A stretch of 39,886 bases of DNA from Thioalkalivibrio thiocyanoxidans ARh2 (GTDB taxonomy: Bacteria; Pseudomonadota; Gammaproteobacteria; Ectothiorhodospirales; Ectothiorhodospiraceae): NCBI RefSeq assembly GCF_000385215.1, contig NZ_ARQK01000030.1:1-39886 (forward strand). Direction: 5' to 3'. A model generated the notes under the pieces. It worked only from the letters and a program-made list of their open reading frames with translations, did not search any database and had not been told where the DNA came from. The stretch's first letter is position 1, and every line of letters starts with the position of its first letter. Below are positions 7,485 to 18,000 of the stretch, one piece after another. The position numbers and the translations under genes are program-made.

Positions 7485-9851
7485 TCAGGGCACCGATGGA
7501 GGACCGAGGCCATCCCGGTTATCGGACGCCGATAAATGCCAGAACCGAGTACGCGATCGCCCCGTGGCCGGAATTTGATCGAGTTGCGCGCTGGTCGTGA
7601 CCAGTGCCCCGCTCTGCCCGGTCTCGTAAAGCGGTATGCCCCGCTTTTCGAGCCGTTCCCGTGCCTCGTCGGGCAGTCCCGCCCCGTCTGCGGTGGTCGC
7701 AGCCCAGACCTGACTGGGCGGGAAACGTGCCAGCCAATCGTCGTGCAAGGCGCGCGGACTGGAGGTCCTCGGCGCCACCAGCAAGTCGACTGAAAACCCC
7801 GCGTTCTCTCGGCGCATCACCGCCTCGCCAAGGCTATCCAGCCCGCCCATCATCAACAGGGTGGCATCTTTGCCCTCCACCTTGAGCACGCAGGACGCGG
7901 AAGCCTCGCTATTCCAGCCGGGCGGCGGATGAAGCACTTCGAAACGCACGCCGTCCCAGGTCCACTGCTGCCCTTGTTCGCACACCCCGTCGGAGCGGGG
8001 GTTCGCAGAGTTGCGGCGCAGCACACGCCCCACGGGCATTTGTTCGCGCACCGCCGCCACGCCCCCCGCGTGGCCACTGTGCTCGTGTGTCACCATCAGG
8101 GCATCCAGCGACTGGATTCCACTCGTGCGCAGAGCCGGCACCACGATCCGGTCGCCCGCGCTGAACCCGCCTTCCCGTGCCGGACCTGCATCGATCAACA
8201 AGGTGTGGCGCCGGGTCTGCACGATGGTGGCCTGCCCCGCTCCCACGTCCAGGGCCTGGACGCGCCACTGCCCGGCTGCCAGATCCGGTCGCAAGGGTGC
8301 CGCCAGCGCAATCGCGGCCATCGCGATCCAGGGCGTCATTCGCCGTGCCAGCGGTTGCAGCGCCAGGAGCACGGACACCGCCCCCAGCAAGGCCGCGGCG
8401 ACTGGCACATGGCGCTGATCCACCAGAACGGGGATCCCGGCCAGGGCCTCGAGCGTCATCACCAGCAGTGCCAGCAAGCCATCCGCCACCCCAAGCGGCA
8501 GCCCGCCGGCGGCCGGCCACCACCAGGCGAGCAAGGCCCCAATCAGCAGTAATGGGAGGATCAGCAGCGTCACCGTGGGCACCGCGACCAGGTTCGCCAC
8601 GGGTGCGACCCAGGACCCCAGCTGGAACCAGGCCAGGCTGAGCGGCAGCATGGCCAGCGCCAGGACGACCTGGATACGCATGCCCTCGCGCCATCCGGTC
8701 GCTCCAATCCGCCCCTGCAACAACAACAGGATCACGGCGACCGCGCCGAACGAGAACCAGAATCCCGGCGCCAGCACGCTTGGCGGATGCACGATCAGCA
8801 CCAAGGCGGCGGCCAGGGCCAGTGCCCGCCAGGCGACGCCCTCCCGGCGGGACAGCAGTGCGAGCGTGAATGCGACCAGCATCAGCAAGGCCCTCTGCGT
8901 CGGGATGCTGAAACCGGCGAGCACAGCGTAACCCGTGGCGGCCACGAGCCCGACCACACACACGAACAGCCAGCGCCGAATCCGTCGCAGCGGCGCGACC
9001 ACGGACCACAGCCATCCCGCAATGCCTCCGGCAAACCCGGCCACCAGGGCCACGTGCAACCCCGAGATTGCCATCAAGTGATTGGTTCCAGTGCGGAGGA
9101 ACGCCTGCCACTCGCTTTCGGTCATGGCTTGGCGATTGCCGATGACCAGGGCCTGCACGAGGCCCGGGTGGCGTAGATCCGGGGCAGCGTGTTCCAGTCG
9201 ATCCTGCATCCGGGCCCGAAGACTGTGCATGACCACGCGGGCACTCGCTCGGCATTCTGCGGCTTTCATTGGCGTCACCAAGCGGGCGACGGCGCTTCCG
9301 TGCAACCCCTCGCGATAGAACCAGGCGGCCGCATCGAATGCCCCCGGGTTGCGGGGGCCTTCCACACCACGCAACCGCAAGTCCAGCCGCAGGTGATCCC
9401 CCACCCGGATTGCCGGTCGCGCCGGGAAGGCACTCACCTGGAGTCTGCGTCCTTCCAGGTCCAGTCCGGGGGCGCCCTGCACGGTTTCCGACACCCGCAC
9501 ACGGAACCGACTGCGTCGCTCGTCGTGCTCCGGCAAACCGATCACCTGCGCCCGCACCGAGACTTCTACGCCCGACCACTCGGGGCCGAGGACCTTGTCC
9601 GACCAGGCCGCGGCATGCGGGGGCGCCAGCCACGCCCCCGCGAGCAGACCCAGCGAGGCCGCCGGCAGCCAGGCGAACGAGGGCGCCCATCGCGCCGTCC
9701 AGAACCAGGCCAGTGCGACCATCGCCGCAACGACGGGAACGAGTACTGTGAATGGGCCCGCGAGAACGGCGGGCGGCACAGGGACCTGATGGAGTCCCCA
9801 TATCCCCGCCATCAAACCCAGCACCGCGGCCATCATCGCACGCGGTACCAT
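7485..9851 (-). CDS. comEC: ComEC/Rec2-family DNA internalisation protein with a degenerate MBL domain
   Basis: Inner-membrane channel that passes single-stranded DNA into the cytoplasm during natural transformation. The ATG at 9851 gives 788 residues; longer starts would run into the region upstream of the divergent gene. An N-terminal membrane segment and DUF4131-like domain are followed by the Competence domain (NHLMAISGLHVALVAG, SIPTQRALLMLVAFTLALLS) and a C-terminal metallo-beta-lactamase-like domain. That last domain keeps its fold landmarks (QALDVGAG, WTWDGVRFEVLHP), but the metal motifs are altered. The usual H-x-D-x-DH reads HEHSGH, the GD motif reads GG, and HHGS reads PRTS. Nuclease-like activity of this domain is therefore doubtful (inference). 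Confidence 0.9.
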   Translation of the reverse strand: MVPRAMMAAVLGLMAGIWGLHQVPVPPAVLAGPFTVLVPVVAAMVALAWFWTARWAPSFAWLPAASLGLLAGAWLAPPHAAAWSDKVLGPEWSGVEVSVRAQVIGLPEHDERRSRFRVRVSETVQGAPGLDLEGRRLQVSAFPARPAIRVGDHLRLDLRLRGVEGPRNPGAFDAAAWFYREGLHGSAVARLVTPMKAAECRASARVVMHSLRARMQDRLEHAAPDLRHPGLVQALVIGNRQAMTESEWQAFLRTGTNHLMAISGLHVALVAGFAGGIAGWLWSVVAPLRRIRRWLFVCVVGLVAATGYAVLAGFSIPTQRALLMLVAFTLALLSRREGVAWRALALAAALVLIVHPPSVLAPGFWFSFGAVAVILLLLQGRIGATGWREGMRIQVVLALAMLPLSLAWFQLGSWVAPVANLVAVPTVTLLILPLLLIGALLAWWWPAAGGLPLGVADGLLALLVMTLEALAGIPVLVDQRHVPVAAALLGAVSVLLALQPLARRMTPWIAMAAIALAAPLRPDLAAGQWRVQALDVGAGQATIVQTRRHTLLIDAGPAREGGFSAGDRIVVPALRTSGIQSLDALMVTHEHSGHAGGVAAVREQMPVGRVLRRNSANPRSDGVCEQGQQWTWDGVRFEVLHPPPGWNSEASASCVLKVEGKDATLLMMGGLDSLGEAVMRRENAGFSVDLLVAPRTSSPRALHDDWLARFPPSQVWAATTADGAGLPDEARERLEKRGIPLYETGQSGALVTTSAQLDQIPATGRSRTRFWHLSASDNRDGLGPPSVP

Positions 9852-9949
9852 CCGCGAAGCGCAGGAATCCTCTCCCCAGGGGTCAGTCCTAGCAGGTAGG
9901 ATGCACGCCCAGGCTTGGGCCCGCGAGAGTCCCACAGGCACCCATAGAC

Positions 9950-10516
9950 ATGGCGAAGCACATCATCAGAAGGCTGTTCCCCGGCATGGAGGGCGTGCGC
10001 GGCCATCGCGCGCTCTCGCCGCTGGGGCCGCGCCTGCGGTCTCCGGATCTGTGGCATCTGAACCGCCGCTCCGTGGCTGGTGCGTTTGCCGTCGGGCTGT
10101 TCGTGACCTTTCTGCCCATCCCTATGCAGATGCTGGTCGCCGCGATCGTCGCGCTGATTGTGCGCGTCAACCTGCCCATCTCGGTGATCCTGGTCTGGAT
10201 CTCCAACCCGATCACCATGCCCCCCATGTTGTATATGGCCTATACGGTGGGCCGCAAGCTGCTGGGGGAACCGCCCCGCGATGTCCATCTCGACTGGAGC
10301 TGGGAATGGTTCAGTACCGAGCTGCTGACCATCTGGCAGCCGCTGCTGCTCGGCAGCCTGCTGTTCGCGACCCTGGCCAGTCTGTCCGGCTATCTGCTGG
10401 TGCGCGTGCTGTGGCGGGTCAACGTCGTGCAGCGCCTGCGCACCCGGCGCGCATTGCGACGATTGCGACAGGAGCGCCAGAAGGACAAGGCGGAAAACGA
10501 CGATTCGGGCTGGTAG
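9950..10516 (+). CDS. DUF2062 membrane protein
   Basis: 188 residues. A conserved N-terminal region (LWHLNRRSVAGAFAVGLFVTFLPIPMQM) and VWISNPITMPPMLY identify the DUF2062 family, whose molecular role is not established. Two or three hydrophobic segments lie at about residues 42-75, 80-100 and 125-150, and the C-terminus is basic and arginine-rich, probably cytoplasmic. It is divergent from comEC and convergent with lolD. A lol-DUF2062-comEC neighbourhood is also known in pseudomonads. Confidence 0.88.
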   Translation: MAKHIIRRLFPGMEGVRGHRALSPLGPRLRSPDLWHLNRRSVAGAFAVGLFVTFLPIPMQMLVAAIVALIVRVNLPISVILVWISNPITMPPMLYMAYTVGRKLLGEPPRDVHLDWSWEWFSTELLTIWQPLLLGSLLFATLASLSGYLLVRVLWRVNVVQRLRTRRALRRLRQERQKDKAENDDSGW

Positions 10517-10550
10517 CCGGCGCGCCACAAACGCCGACTGGAAGGTTGGG

Positions 10551-10580
10551 ATGCCGCTGCTCGGTGTTCCCGAGCGGGCG
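10551..10580. terminator. Hairpin between convergent DUF2062 gene and lolD
   Basis: GCTCGG, loop TGTTC, CCGAGC, extended by a T-G wobble, a C-G pair and, past a bulged G, CCG/CGG. It lies in the 66-base gap between two gene ends and could serve both strands. There is no T-tract, so intrinsic termination is unproven. Confidence 0.35.
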
Positions 10581-10582
10581 GG

Positions 10583-11299
10583 TCACTCGCCAGCGAGCTG
10601 GCCGTGGAAGTGCTCGTGTTCCAGATGCCCCTTGACCAGCTGTACCGACCGATCGAGCTCGCGCGCCAGGGTGATGTCATGGGTCACCAGCGCCAGGGCC
10701 GTGCCGGTAGAACGGTTCATCTCGCGCAGCAGCGCAAACACATGCTGGGCACGCTCCTGATCCAGGTTTCCGGTCGGCTCGTCGGCCAGGATGGCGGACG
10801 GCCGTGTGACCAGCGCACGCGCGATCGCCACGCGCTGGCGCTCGCCACCCGACAGTTCCGCCGGCTTGTGCGCACCGCGGTGCCCAAGGTCCACCTGGCC
10901 GAGCCAGTGCTCCGCCTCCTGCCGTGCCCGGCGGCTGGAGGCTCCTCGGATCAGCAGCGGCAGTGCCACGTTCTCGACGGCCGTCAGTTCGGGCAGCAGG
11001 TGATGGAACTGGTAGACGAATCCCAGATGCTGGTTGCGCATGCGCCCCCGACGCGCCTCGCTCATGCGGGACCACTCCTGGCCCAGTAGACGGACCTTGC
11101 CCGCCGTGGGCTGATCGAGCCCTCCAAGAAGATGCAGCAGCGTACTCTTGCCGGAGCCGGAGGCGCCGATAATCGCCGTCTGGTCGCCCGGCTCCAGCCG
11201 GAAATCGACCCCCTGCAGCACGGCCACGTCGAGCTTGCCGTCACGAAAGCGCCGCTCGACCCCCTCGGCCTCCAGTACTGGCATGGTGGCTTCAGTCAT
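10583..11299 (-). CDS. lolD: Lipoprotein-releasing ABC transporter ATPase LolD
   Basis: ATPase of the inner-membrane LolCDE complex that extracts outer-membrane lipoproteins for hand-over to LolA. 238 residues: Walker [10 protein letters not shown] near residue 45, Q-loop [10 protein letters not shown] (the Lol-typical region after the Q-loop), signature [15 protein letters not shown], Walker [12 protein letters not shown] and the H-switch THD. Its ATG overlaps the end of lolC by 8 bases and has GGAGG about 9 bases upstream, so translation is probably coupled to the permease. Confidence 0.95.
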   Translation of the reverse strand: MTEATMPVLEAEGVERRFRDGKLDVAVLQGVDFRLEPGDQTAIIGASGSGKSTLLHLLGGLDQPTAGKVRLLGQEWSRMSEARRGRMRNQHLGFVYQFHHLLPELTAVENVALPLLIRGASSRRARQEAEHWLGQVDLGHRGAHKPAELSGGERQRVAIARALVTRPSAILADEPTGNLDQERAQHVFALLREMNRSTGTALALVTHDITLARELDRSVQLVKGHLEHEHFHGQLAGE

Positions 11300-12542
11300 G
11301 GCGCAGGGCCTCCGCCGGTTGCGTACGGGCGGCGCGCCAGGCCGGGAACAGCGTGGCCACGACGGTCAGCAGGAAGGCCAGCCCCCCGACCCGGAAGACA
11401 TCCGAAGCTTTCAGTTCCGAAGGCAAGTCACTGATATAATAGACATCCGCTGCCAGGAATTCGATGCCCATCGCGCGTTCAATGAACGGCACCACGACGT
11501 CGATATTGAGCGCCAGCGCGACGCCGGCGATCGAGCCGAGCAGGATACCGATCGCGCCGATCACCACCCCCTGGACCACGAACACCGCCATCACCCCCGA
11601 GGGGGATAATCCAAGGGTTCGCAGAATCGCGATATCCCCCTGCTTGTCGGTCACCAGCATGATCAGGGTGGAAACGATGTTGAAGGCGGCCACGGCGACG
11701 ATCAGGGACAGGATGATGAACATCACCATCTTCTCGATCTGGATCGCGCGGAACAGATTCGCATGCTGGCGTGTCCAGTCGGACACCCGGAACAGCCCGT
11801 CCAGCTCGCTGGCCACCTCGCGCGAGATCACGCCGGCCCGCATCATGTCCGTCAGACGCAGGCGCAATCCGGTGACGTTCTCGCCGGTCTGGAATACGGC
11901 CTGGGCATCCTCGAGGTGAATGAACGCCGTCCCGCGGTCGTATTCGTACATCCCCACCTCGAAGATGCCGGCCACCTCGAAGCGGCGCATCCGCGGCATC
12001 ACCCCGGCCGGAGAAACCGAGGCCTGTGGCGCCATCAGGATCAGAGAGTCGCCCACGCGCACGCGCAGCTCCGTCGCCAGTTCACGGCCCAGCACGATAC
12101 GATAGGCCCCCGCCTCCAGTTGCCCGAGACGGCCCTGGGTCATGTGTTCGCCGATCCGCGCCACGCGCTCCTCGGATTCCGGCTCCACCCCGCGAATCAG
12201 CGCGCCGGAGATGTTCCCGGTCGCACTGAGCATGGCCTCACCCTGGACGTACGGCGCGGCCGCCAGTACCCGGTCGTCGATCGTCTCGACCTGGTCCTTC
12301 AGTGATTCCCAATTGCGCAGACCGCCGTTCACATCCTGGATGGTCGCGTGCGAGGCCATTCCCAGGATGCGATCGCGCAGTTCGCGTTCGAAGCCATTCA
12401 TCACCGAGAGCACGGTGATCAGCGCCATCACGCCCAGCACCAGCCCCAGGATCGAGACGACCGAGATAAAGGAGATGAAGTGATTACGCCGCTTGGCGCG
12501 CGTATAGCGCAGACCGATGGCGAGCGGGAGCGGGCGGAACAT
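11292..12542 (-). CDS. lolC: Lipoprotein-releasing ABC permease, LolC/LolE family
   Basis: Transmembrane subunit of the Lol exporter. 416 residues with an N-terminal membrane helix (residues ~25-48, [21 protein letters not shown]), a large periplasmic domain, and three C-terminal helices (about 270-400), the FtsX-like MacB/LolC topology. It starts with the family motif [21 protein letters not shown]. Only one permease gene is present here next to lolD, where many enterobacteria have lolC-lolD-lolE. Either a second one lies elsewhere or this is a LolF-type single permease; the sequence alone does not decide. Confidence 0.93.
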   Translation of the reverse strand: MFRPLPLAIGLRYTRAKRRNHFISFISVVSILGLVLGVMALITVLSVMNGFERELRDRILGMASHATIQDVNGGLRNWESLKDQVETIDDRVLAAAPYVQGEAMLSATGNISGALIRGVEPESEERVARIGEHMTQGRLGQLEAGAYRIVLGRELATELRVRVGDSLILMAPQASVSPAGVMPRMRRFEVAGIFEVGMYEYDRGTAFIHLEDAQAVFQTGENVTGLRLRLTDMMRAGVISREVASELDGLFRVSDWTRQHANLFRAIQIEKMVMFIILSLIVAVAAFNIVSTLIMLVTDKQGDIAILRTLGLSPSGVMAVFVVQGVVIGAIGILLGSIAGVALALNIDVVVPFIERAMGIEFLAADVYYISDLPSELKASDVFRVGGLAFLLTVVATLFPAWRAARTQPAEALRHD

Positions 12543-12672
12543 CGGGAAATCATGCCAGAGTTACGCGTGCGCGCCTATCCCCAATGCCCCGGCGATCGCT
12601 CACGGGAGGCACGTGCGCGAGGATGTCGCTACCATGTACGTTAACGACCGCGAGCCACCGGAGATTCGTCTC

Positions 12673-13032
12673 ATGCAAGGGAATCATGCAAAGCCAATGC
12701 TCACCTGTCCGCGCAGCCTGACCGCCGCATCCGCCGTGGCCATGCTGCTCGCGACCACGGCACTCGCCACCTTCGTCCCAAGCGAGGCGCATGCCGAGAT
12801 CCTGCGGGGCACAGACGGAGACTTCCAGGTGCAGACCCGCGACGGGCTTCCCGAGCGCGGACAAAGCCAGTCCAGCGTCCGCGGGCAGCACGGCGAACCC
12901 GCCCAGCGCCACCCGACGGTCGGTGATCCCCCGATCACGCGCTGGGACTACGACGACTTTTCCGTGGTGTTCGAGGGCGAATACGTACTGCACAGCATCG
13001 TGCACGGCGAACAGACCCCGCGTCGGCCGTGA
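12673..13032 (+). CDS. Small exported protein of unknown function
   Basis: 119 residues from the ATG at 12673, chosen because GGAG lies 9 bases upstream. A signal peptide is evident: basic start, hydrophobic stretch (ASAVAMLLATTALATFV) and an AHA-type cleavage site near residue 41. The mature part is polar and ends with PPITRWDYDDFSVVFEGEYV followed by LHSIVHGE. This resembles a recurring motif in small gammaproteobacterial periplasmic proteins, but I cannot name a family. Its stop overlaps the GTG start of aguA (GTGA), so the two are probably translated together. A link to agmatine metabolism is only positional. Confidence 0.75.
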   Translation: MQGNHAKPMLTCPRSLTAASAVAMLLATTALATFVPSEAHAEILRGTDGDFQVQTRDGLPERGQSQSSVRGQHGEPAQRHPTVGDPPITRWDYDDFSVVFEGEYVLHSIVHGEQTPRRP

Positions 13033-14099
13033 CGGATGGCGCATCCCCCTCCAATACCCGGCGTCTACCAGCAGAGTGGGAACCCCAGGCCGGTGTTCAG
13101 CTCACCTGGCCGCATGACGGTACCGACTGGGCCCCGATACTGGATCAGGTCCATCCTGTCTTTGCCACGCTCGCGGCCGCGATCAGCCGCTTCGAGCCGG
13201 TGGTCATCGTCGCGCGCGACCCGGAGCACATCGAAGAGATCTCCGGCTTCCTGGTGGAGGCCGCCATCCGTAACGACCGCCTGTGGTTCGCGCTGGCCGA
13301 CTCCGACGACACCTGGGCCCGGGACCATGGCCCGATCACCGTAGTGGAAGGCCCTCGGCCTCGCCTGCTGGACTTTGCGTTCAACGGCTGGGGCAACAAG
13401 TTTCCGGCCGCACGCGACAACGCGATCACCGCCACACTGGCCCAGCAGGGCGTCTACGGCCCAAACGTCCCGGAGCCTATCGCAATGGTCCTGGAGGGTG
13501 GCAGCATCGAGTCCGACGGCGACGGCACCCTGCTGACGACCACTCAATGCCTGCTGCAGCCCACACGCAACCCGGATCTGGACAAGGCCGCGATCGAACG
13601 CCGCCTGCATGACCACCTGGGAGCACAACGGATCCTGTGGCTGGAGCATGGCCACCTCGAAGGGGACGACACCGACAGCCATATCGACACCCTCGCCCGC
13701 TTCTGCAGCCCGGACACCATCGCCTATGTCCAGTGCGACGACCCCGACGATCCGCATCACGGCGAACTGGCGGCCATGGAGGAGGAGCTGCGTTCGTTGC
13801 GCCAGGCCTCCGGCGAGCCCTACCGGCTGATCCCTCTCCCCTGGCCTCGCCCGCACTACGGTCCCGACGGCCAGCGCCTGCCAGCAACCTACGCCAACTT
13901 CCTGATCATCAACGATGCGGTCCTGATGCCGGCCTATGACGATCCCGCCGACGCCATCGCGCTCGATCGTCTCACCGAGGCCTTTCCGGGACGTGAGATC
14001 GTGGAAATCGACTGCCGGGCCTTCATCCGGCAAGGTGGCAGCCTCCATTGCCTGACCATGCAATATCCCAGGGGTGCCCTTGGCATCCCGGAAGACTGA
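13029..14099 (+). CDS. aguA: Agmatine deiminase
   Basis: Hydrolyses agmatine to N-carbamoylputrescine and ammonia in arginine-decarboxylase-dependent putrescine synthesis. 356 residues, a full-length member of the guanidino-modifying (PPAD) superfamily. N-terminal LPAEWEPQAGVQLTWPH, the WARDHGPI substrate motif near residue 95, GGSIESDGDG, the HGHLEGDDTDSHID histidine region and the catalytic cysteine in GGSLHCLTMQ (about C341) are all present. The start is GTG, overlapping the upstream stop codon. aguB follows after six bases, completing the two-step pathway. Confidence 0.96.
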   Translation: MTDGASPSNTRRLPAEWEPQAGVQLTWPHDGTDWAPILDQVHPVFATLAAAISRFEPVVIVARDPEHIEEISGFLVEAAIRNDRLWFALADSDDTWARDHGPITVVEGPRPRLLDFAFNGWGNKFPAARDNAITATLAQQGVYGPNVPEPIAMVLEGGSIESDGDGTLLTTTQCLLQPTRNPDLDKAAIERRLHDHLGAQRILWLEHGHLEGDDTDSHIDTLARFCSPDTIAYVQCDDPDDPHHGELAAMEEELRSLRQASGEPYRLIPLPWPRPHYGPDGQRLPATYANFLIINDAVLMPAYDDPADAIALDRLTEAFPGREIVEIDCRAFIRQGGSLHCLTMQYPRGALGIPED

Positions 14100-14105
14100 T
14101 CCGCT

Positions 14106-15005
14106 ATGACGACCGATACCCTGCCCGTGGCCCTGATCCAGCACCGCGATGCCGGCAGCGCCGAGGCCAACCTGGGCGCGACCGCCCAGGCCGTGGCCGA
14201 AGCCGCGGCAGGGGGTGCCCGCCTGGTCGTGCTGGCCGAGCTGCACACCGGCCCCTACTTCTGCCAGACCGAGGACCCGAGCGTGTTCGACCGGGCCGAG
14301 GCCATCCCCGGCCCATCCACCAAACGCCTGGGACAGATCGCCCGTGACAACGCCGTGGTGCTCGTGACCTCGCTGTTCGAGCGCCGGGCGGCCGGCGTCT
14401 ACCACAACACCGCAATCGTCTTCGAGGCCGATGGCCGCCCGGCGGGTCTGTACCGCAAGATGCATATCCCGGACGACCCCGGCTATTACGAGAAGTACTA
14501 CTTCACCCCCGGTGACACCGGCTTCGTCCCGATCGACACCTCGGTAGGGCGGCTGGGCGTGCTGGTCTGCTGGGACCAGTGGTATCCGGAGGCCGCGCGT
14601 ATCATGGCCCTGTCCGGGGCCCAGTGCCTGATCTACCCGACCGCCATAGGCTGGGACCCGCGCGACGAGGCGGGAGAGCAGACGCGCCAGCGCGAGGCCT
14701 GGATCACCGTCCAGCGTGGCCATGCGGTCGCGAACAACCTGCCGGTCCTCGCCTGCAATCGCACCGGGCACGAAGCCGATCCGTCTGAAAGCAGCCCCGG
14801 GGCGCGGTTCTGGGGCACCAGCTTCGTCGCGGGCCCGCAGGGCGAGTTCCTGGCGCAGGCGGGCGAGGATCAGCCCGAGATCCTCCGCGCCACCCTGGAC
14901 CTGGGCCGCACCGAGGCGGTTCGCCGCATGTGGCCCTTCCTGCGCGACCGTCGCATCGACGCCTACAGCCCGATTCTCAAGCGCTACATCGACCGCGCGG
15001 ACTGA
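14106..15005 (+). CDS. aguB: N-carbamoylputrescine amidase
   Basis: Nitrilase-superfamily amidase that cleaves N-carbamoylputrescine to putrescine, CO2 and ammonia. 299 residues with the Glu-Lys-Cys triad visible: E45 in VLAELH, K118 in YRKMHIPDD and C155 in VLVCWDQWYPEAAR. The segment PDDPGYYEKYYFTPGD and the tail YSPILKRYID are typical of AguB. It lies six bases after aguA and probably shares its transcript. Confidence 0.96.
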   Translation: MTTDTLPVALIQHRDAGSAEANLGATAQAVAEAAAGGARLVVLAELHTGPYFCQTEDPSVFDRAEAIPGPSTKRLGQIARDNAVVLVTSLFERRAAGVYHNTAIVFEADGRPAGLYRKMHIPDDPGYYEKYYFTPGDTGFVPIDTSVGRLGVLVCWDQWYPEAARIMALSGAQCLIYPTAIGWDPRDEAGEQTRQREAWITVQRGHAVANNLPVLACNRTGHEADPSESSPGARFWGTSFVAGPQGEFLAQAGEDQPEILRATLDLGRTEAVRRMWPFLRDRRIDAYSPILKRYIDRAD

Positions 15006-15057
15006 CCAATTCAGCATCTCCCCGACGGGGTTCCCGCCGCGACCGGGATCGAATCCG

Positions 15058-15063
15058 TATAAT
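15058..15063 (+). promoter_or_regulatory. Probable mfd promoter -10 box
   Basis: A perfect TATAAT lies in the 90-base gap between aguB and mfd, 33 bases before the mfd ATG. The -35 region is poor (no TTGACA-like hexamer at 16-18 bases). mfd is therefore probably transcribed independently of aguAB. Confidence 0.5.
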
Positions 15064-15095
15064 GCCGGGCCGTTTTCCCGGATCGCCGACACTGC

Positions 15096-18000
15096 ATGTC
15101 CGAACAGCCGCGCAACCCGCTACAACCCGGTCGCTTTCCCGGCGACGGCTTCGAGATCTGGTCGGGGCTCAATGCCTCGGTCGCTCCCCTGGCACTCGCC
15201 CGCGCCGCCGCATCGGCCGAATGGCCGCTGCTGGTCGTCGTCGAGTCGAACGAGGCCGCGGACCGCTGGCAGGAGGAGTGGGACTTCTTTGGTGCCGGGC
15301 TCGACCTGCCGGTCATGCGTCTGCCCGACTGGGAGACCCTGCCGTTCGATGTCTTCTCGCCGCACGAGGACATCATCTCCGAGCGGCTGCGCACGCTGTA
15401 TCACCTCCCCTCGCTGGAGCGCGGGATCATCCTGATCCCGGTCTCCACGCTGATGCAGCGCCTGCCCCCGCGCGACTGGCTGACCACCCAGGGCCTCTCC
15501 CTGCGCAATGCCCAGCGCCTGGACCGCATGCAGTTGCGGGAACGGCTGACGGAGGCCGGCTACAGCGCGGTCAACCAGGTCATCAGCCACGGCGAGTTTG
15601 CGGCACGCGGGGAGATCCTGGATCTGTTCCCGATGGGCGCCGAGGAGCCGGTGCGCATCGAGTTTCTCGACGACGAGATCGATTCGCTGCGCCATTTCGA
15701 TCCGGAGACCCAGCGCTCCACGGAAAAGGTCGAAAGCGTCGAGATCCTCCCCAGCCACGAGTTCCCGCTGAACGAGGACTCCATCCGCGCGTTCCGCACC
15801 CGCTACCGCGAGCAGTTCAGCGGCGACCCCAGCCGCCACCCGATCTACCGGGACATCAGCGAGGGTCTGGTGCCCCCGGGCATCGAGGCCTACATGCCCC
15901 TGTTCTTCGAGGGCATGGACAGCGTGTTCGACTACGCCCCCCAGGCGCGGGTGGTACAGGTCGGCAATATCGCCGGCGCCGCGCAGGAGTATGCGCGCGA
16001 GATCGCCGACCGCTTCGAGCAGCTGGGCCACCAGGTGGAACGCCCCCTGCTGCCGCCGGAGCGCCTCTATCTCGACGAGTCGGCCCTGAACGAGGCCCTG
16101 CGGGCCCGCGCCGGCATTGCCCTGGGCGGCGAGCCGCCGCAGCCGCTGCCGGCGGACCGAGGCAGGACCGTGCCCTTTACCTGCGATCCCCTCCCCGAGC
16201 TGGGAATGGAACACGGCAAGGATGCCCCCGCCCAACGCCTGAAGCGCTTTGTCGGGGAACAGGAACGGGTCCTGCTCACCGCCGAGTCCGCCGGCCGGCG
16301 CGAGGCCCTGCTCACACTGCTGCGCGAGCAGGATATTCCGCACCACGCGGTCGAAGTCTGGGAGGACTTCCTGAGAGGCGAGCCCGGCCTGAGCGTGACC
16401 GTCGGTGCGCTGAGCGAGGGATTCCGGCTGCCCGACGGGATCGTGCTCGTGCCGGAGTCCGCCATCCTCGGCGAACGCGCGCGGCAATCCCGCCGGCGCA
16501 ACCGTCCCACTCGCGATGCCGATGCCGTCATCCAGAACCTCAGCGACCTGACGATCGGGGCCCCGGTCGTCCACGAGGAACAGGGCGTGGGTCGCTACCT
16601 GGGCCTGCAGACGCTGGATTTCAACGGCCAGCCGTCGGAGTTCCTGACGCTGGAGTATGCCGATGGCGCCAAGCTCTATGTCCCGGTCTCCTCGCTGCAC
16701 CTGATCAGCCGCTATACCGGCGCCGACGCGGAACACGCCCCGCTCCACCGCCTGGGCAGCGAGCAGTGGAACCGCGCCCGCCGCAAGGCCGCCGAGAAGG
16801 CGCGCGACGTCGCCGCCGAGCTGCTGGAGGTCCATGCCCGGCGCGCCGCCAAGCAGGGCACGGCCTTCGCCACCGAGACCCCCGAGTATCACGCCTTTGC
16901 GGCGGCCTTCCCGTTCGAGGAAACCGCCGACCAGCTCCAGGCGATCGACGCGGTACTGACCGACATGGCCGACACCCGCCCCATGGACCGCGTGATCTGC
17001 GGCGACGTCGGCTTCGGCAAGACCGAAGTCGCCATGCGCGCCGCATTCGTCGCCGTGCAGAACAATCGCCAGGTGGCCGTGCTGGTACCCACCACCCTGC
17101 TCGCACAGCAGCACCACCAGAACTTCAGCGACCGCTTCGCCGACTGGCCGGTGCGTATCGAGTCCCTGTCGCGTTTTCGCAGCACCAAGCAGCAGGCCGC
17201 CGTGCTCGAGGGGCTGAAGGAAGGCAAGGTCGATATCGTGATCGGCACGCACAAGCTCCTGCAGTCGAACCTGGACTTCTCCAACCTCGGGCTCGTGATC
17301 GTGGACGAGGAACAGCGCTTTGGCGTGCGTCACAAGGAGGCGCTGAAGAGACTGCGCGCCGAGGTCGACATGCTGACCATGACCGCGACGCCGATCCCGC
17401 GCACGCTGAACATGGCCCTGTCCGGGCTGCGCGACCTCTCGGTGATCACGACCCCGCCGCGCGAACGCCTGGCGATCAAGACCTTCGTCAACGAGTGGAA
17501 CGACGCGATCATCCAGGAGGCCTGCCTGCGCGAGATCCGCCGCGGCGGCCAGGTGTACTTCGTGCACAACGAGGTCAACACCATCGAACGCATGGCGGAG
17601 CAGATTCGTGCGCTGCTGCCGGGCGCCCGCATCGGCATCGCCCACGGCCAGATGCGCGAACGCGAACTCGAACAGGTGATGCTCGACTTCTACCACCGGC
17701 GCTACAACATCCTGGTCTGCTCCACCATCATCGAGACCGGCATCGATGTACCCACCGCGAACACGATCGTGATGAATCGCGCGGACAAGCTGGGCCTCGC
17801 CCAGATGCACCAGCTGCGCGGCCGCGTCGGGCGCTCCCACCACCGGGCCTACGCCTACCTGATCACGCCGCCGGAGAAGGCCATGTCGGCCGACGCGCGC
17901 AAGCGTCTGGAGGCGATCGCCTCGCTGGAGGATCTCGGCGTGGGCTTCACGCTCGCCAGCCACGACCTCGAGATCCGGGGCGCTGGCGAGTTGCTGGGCG

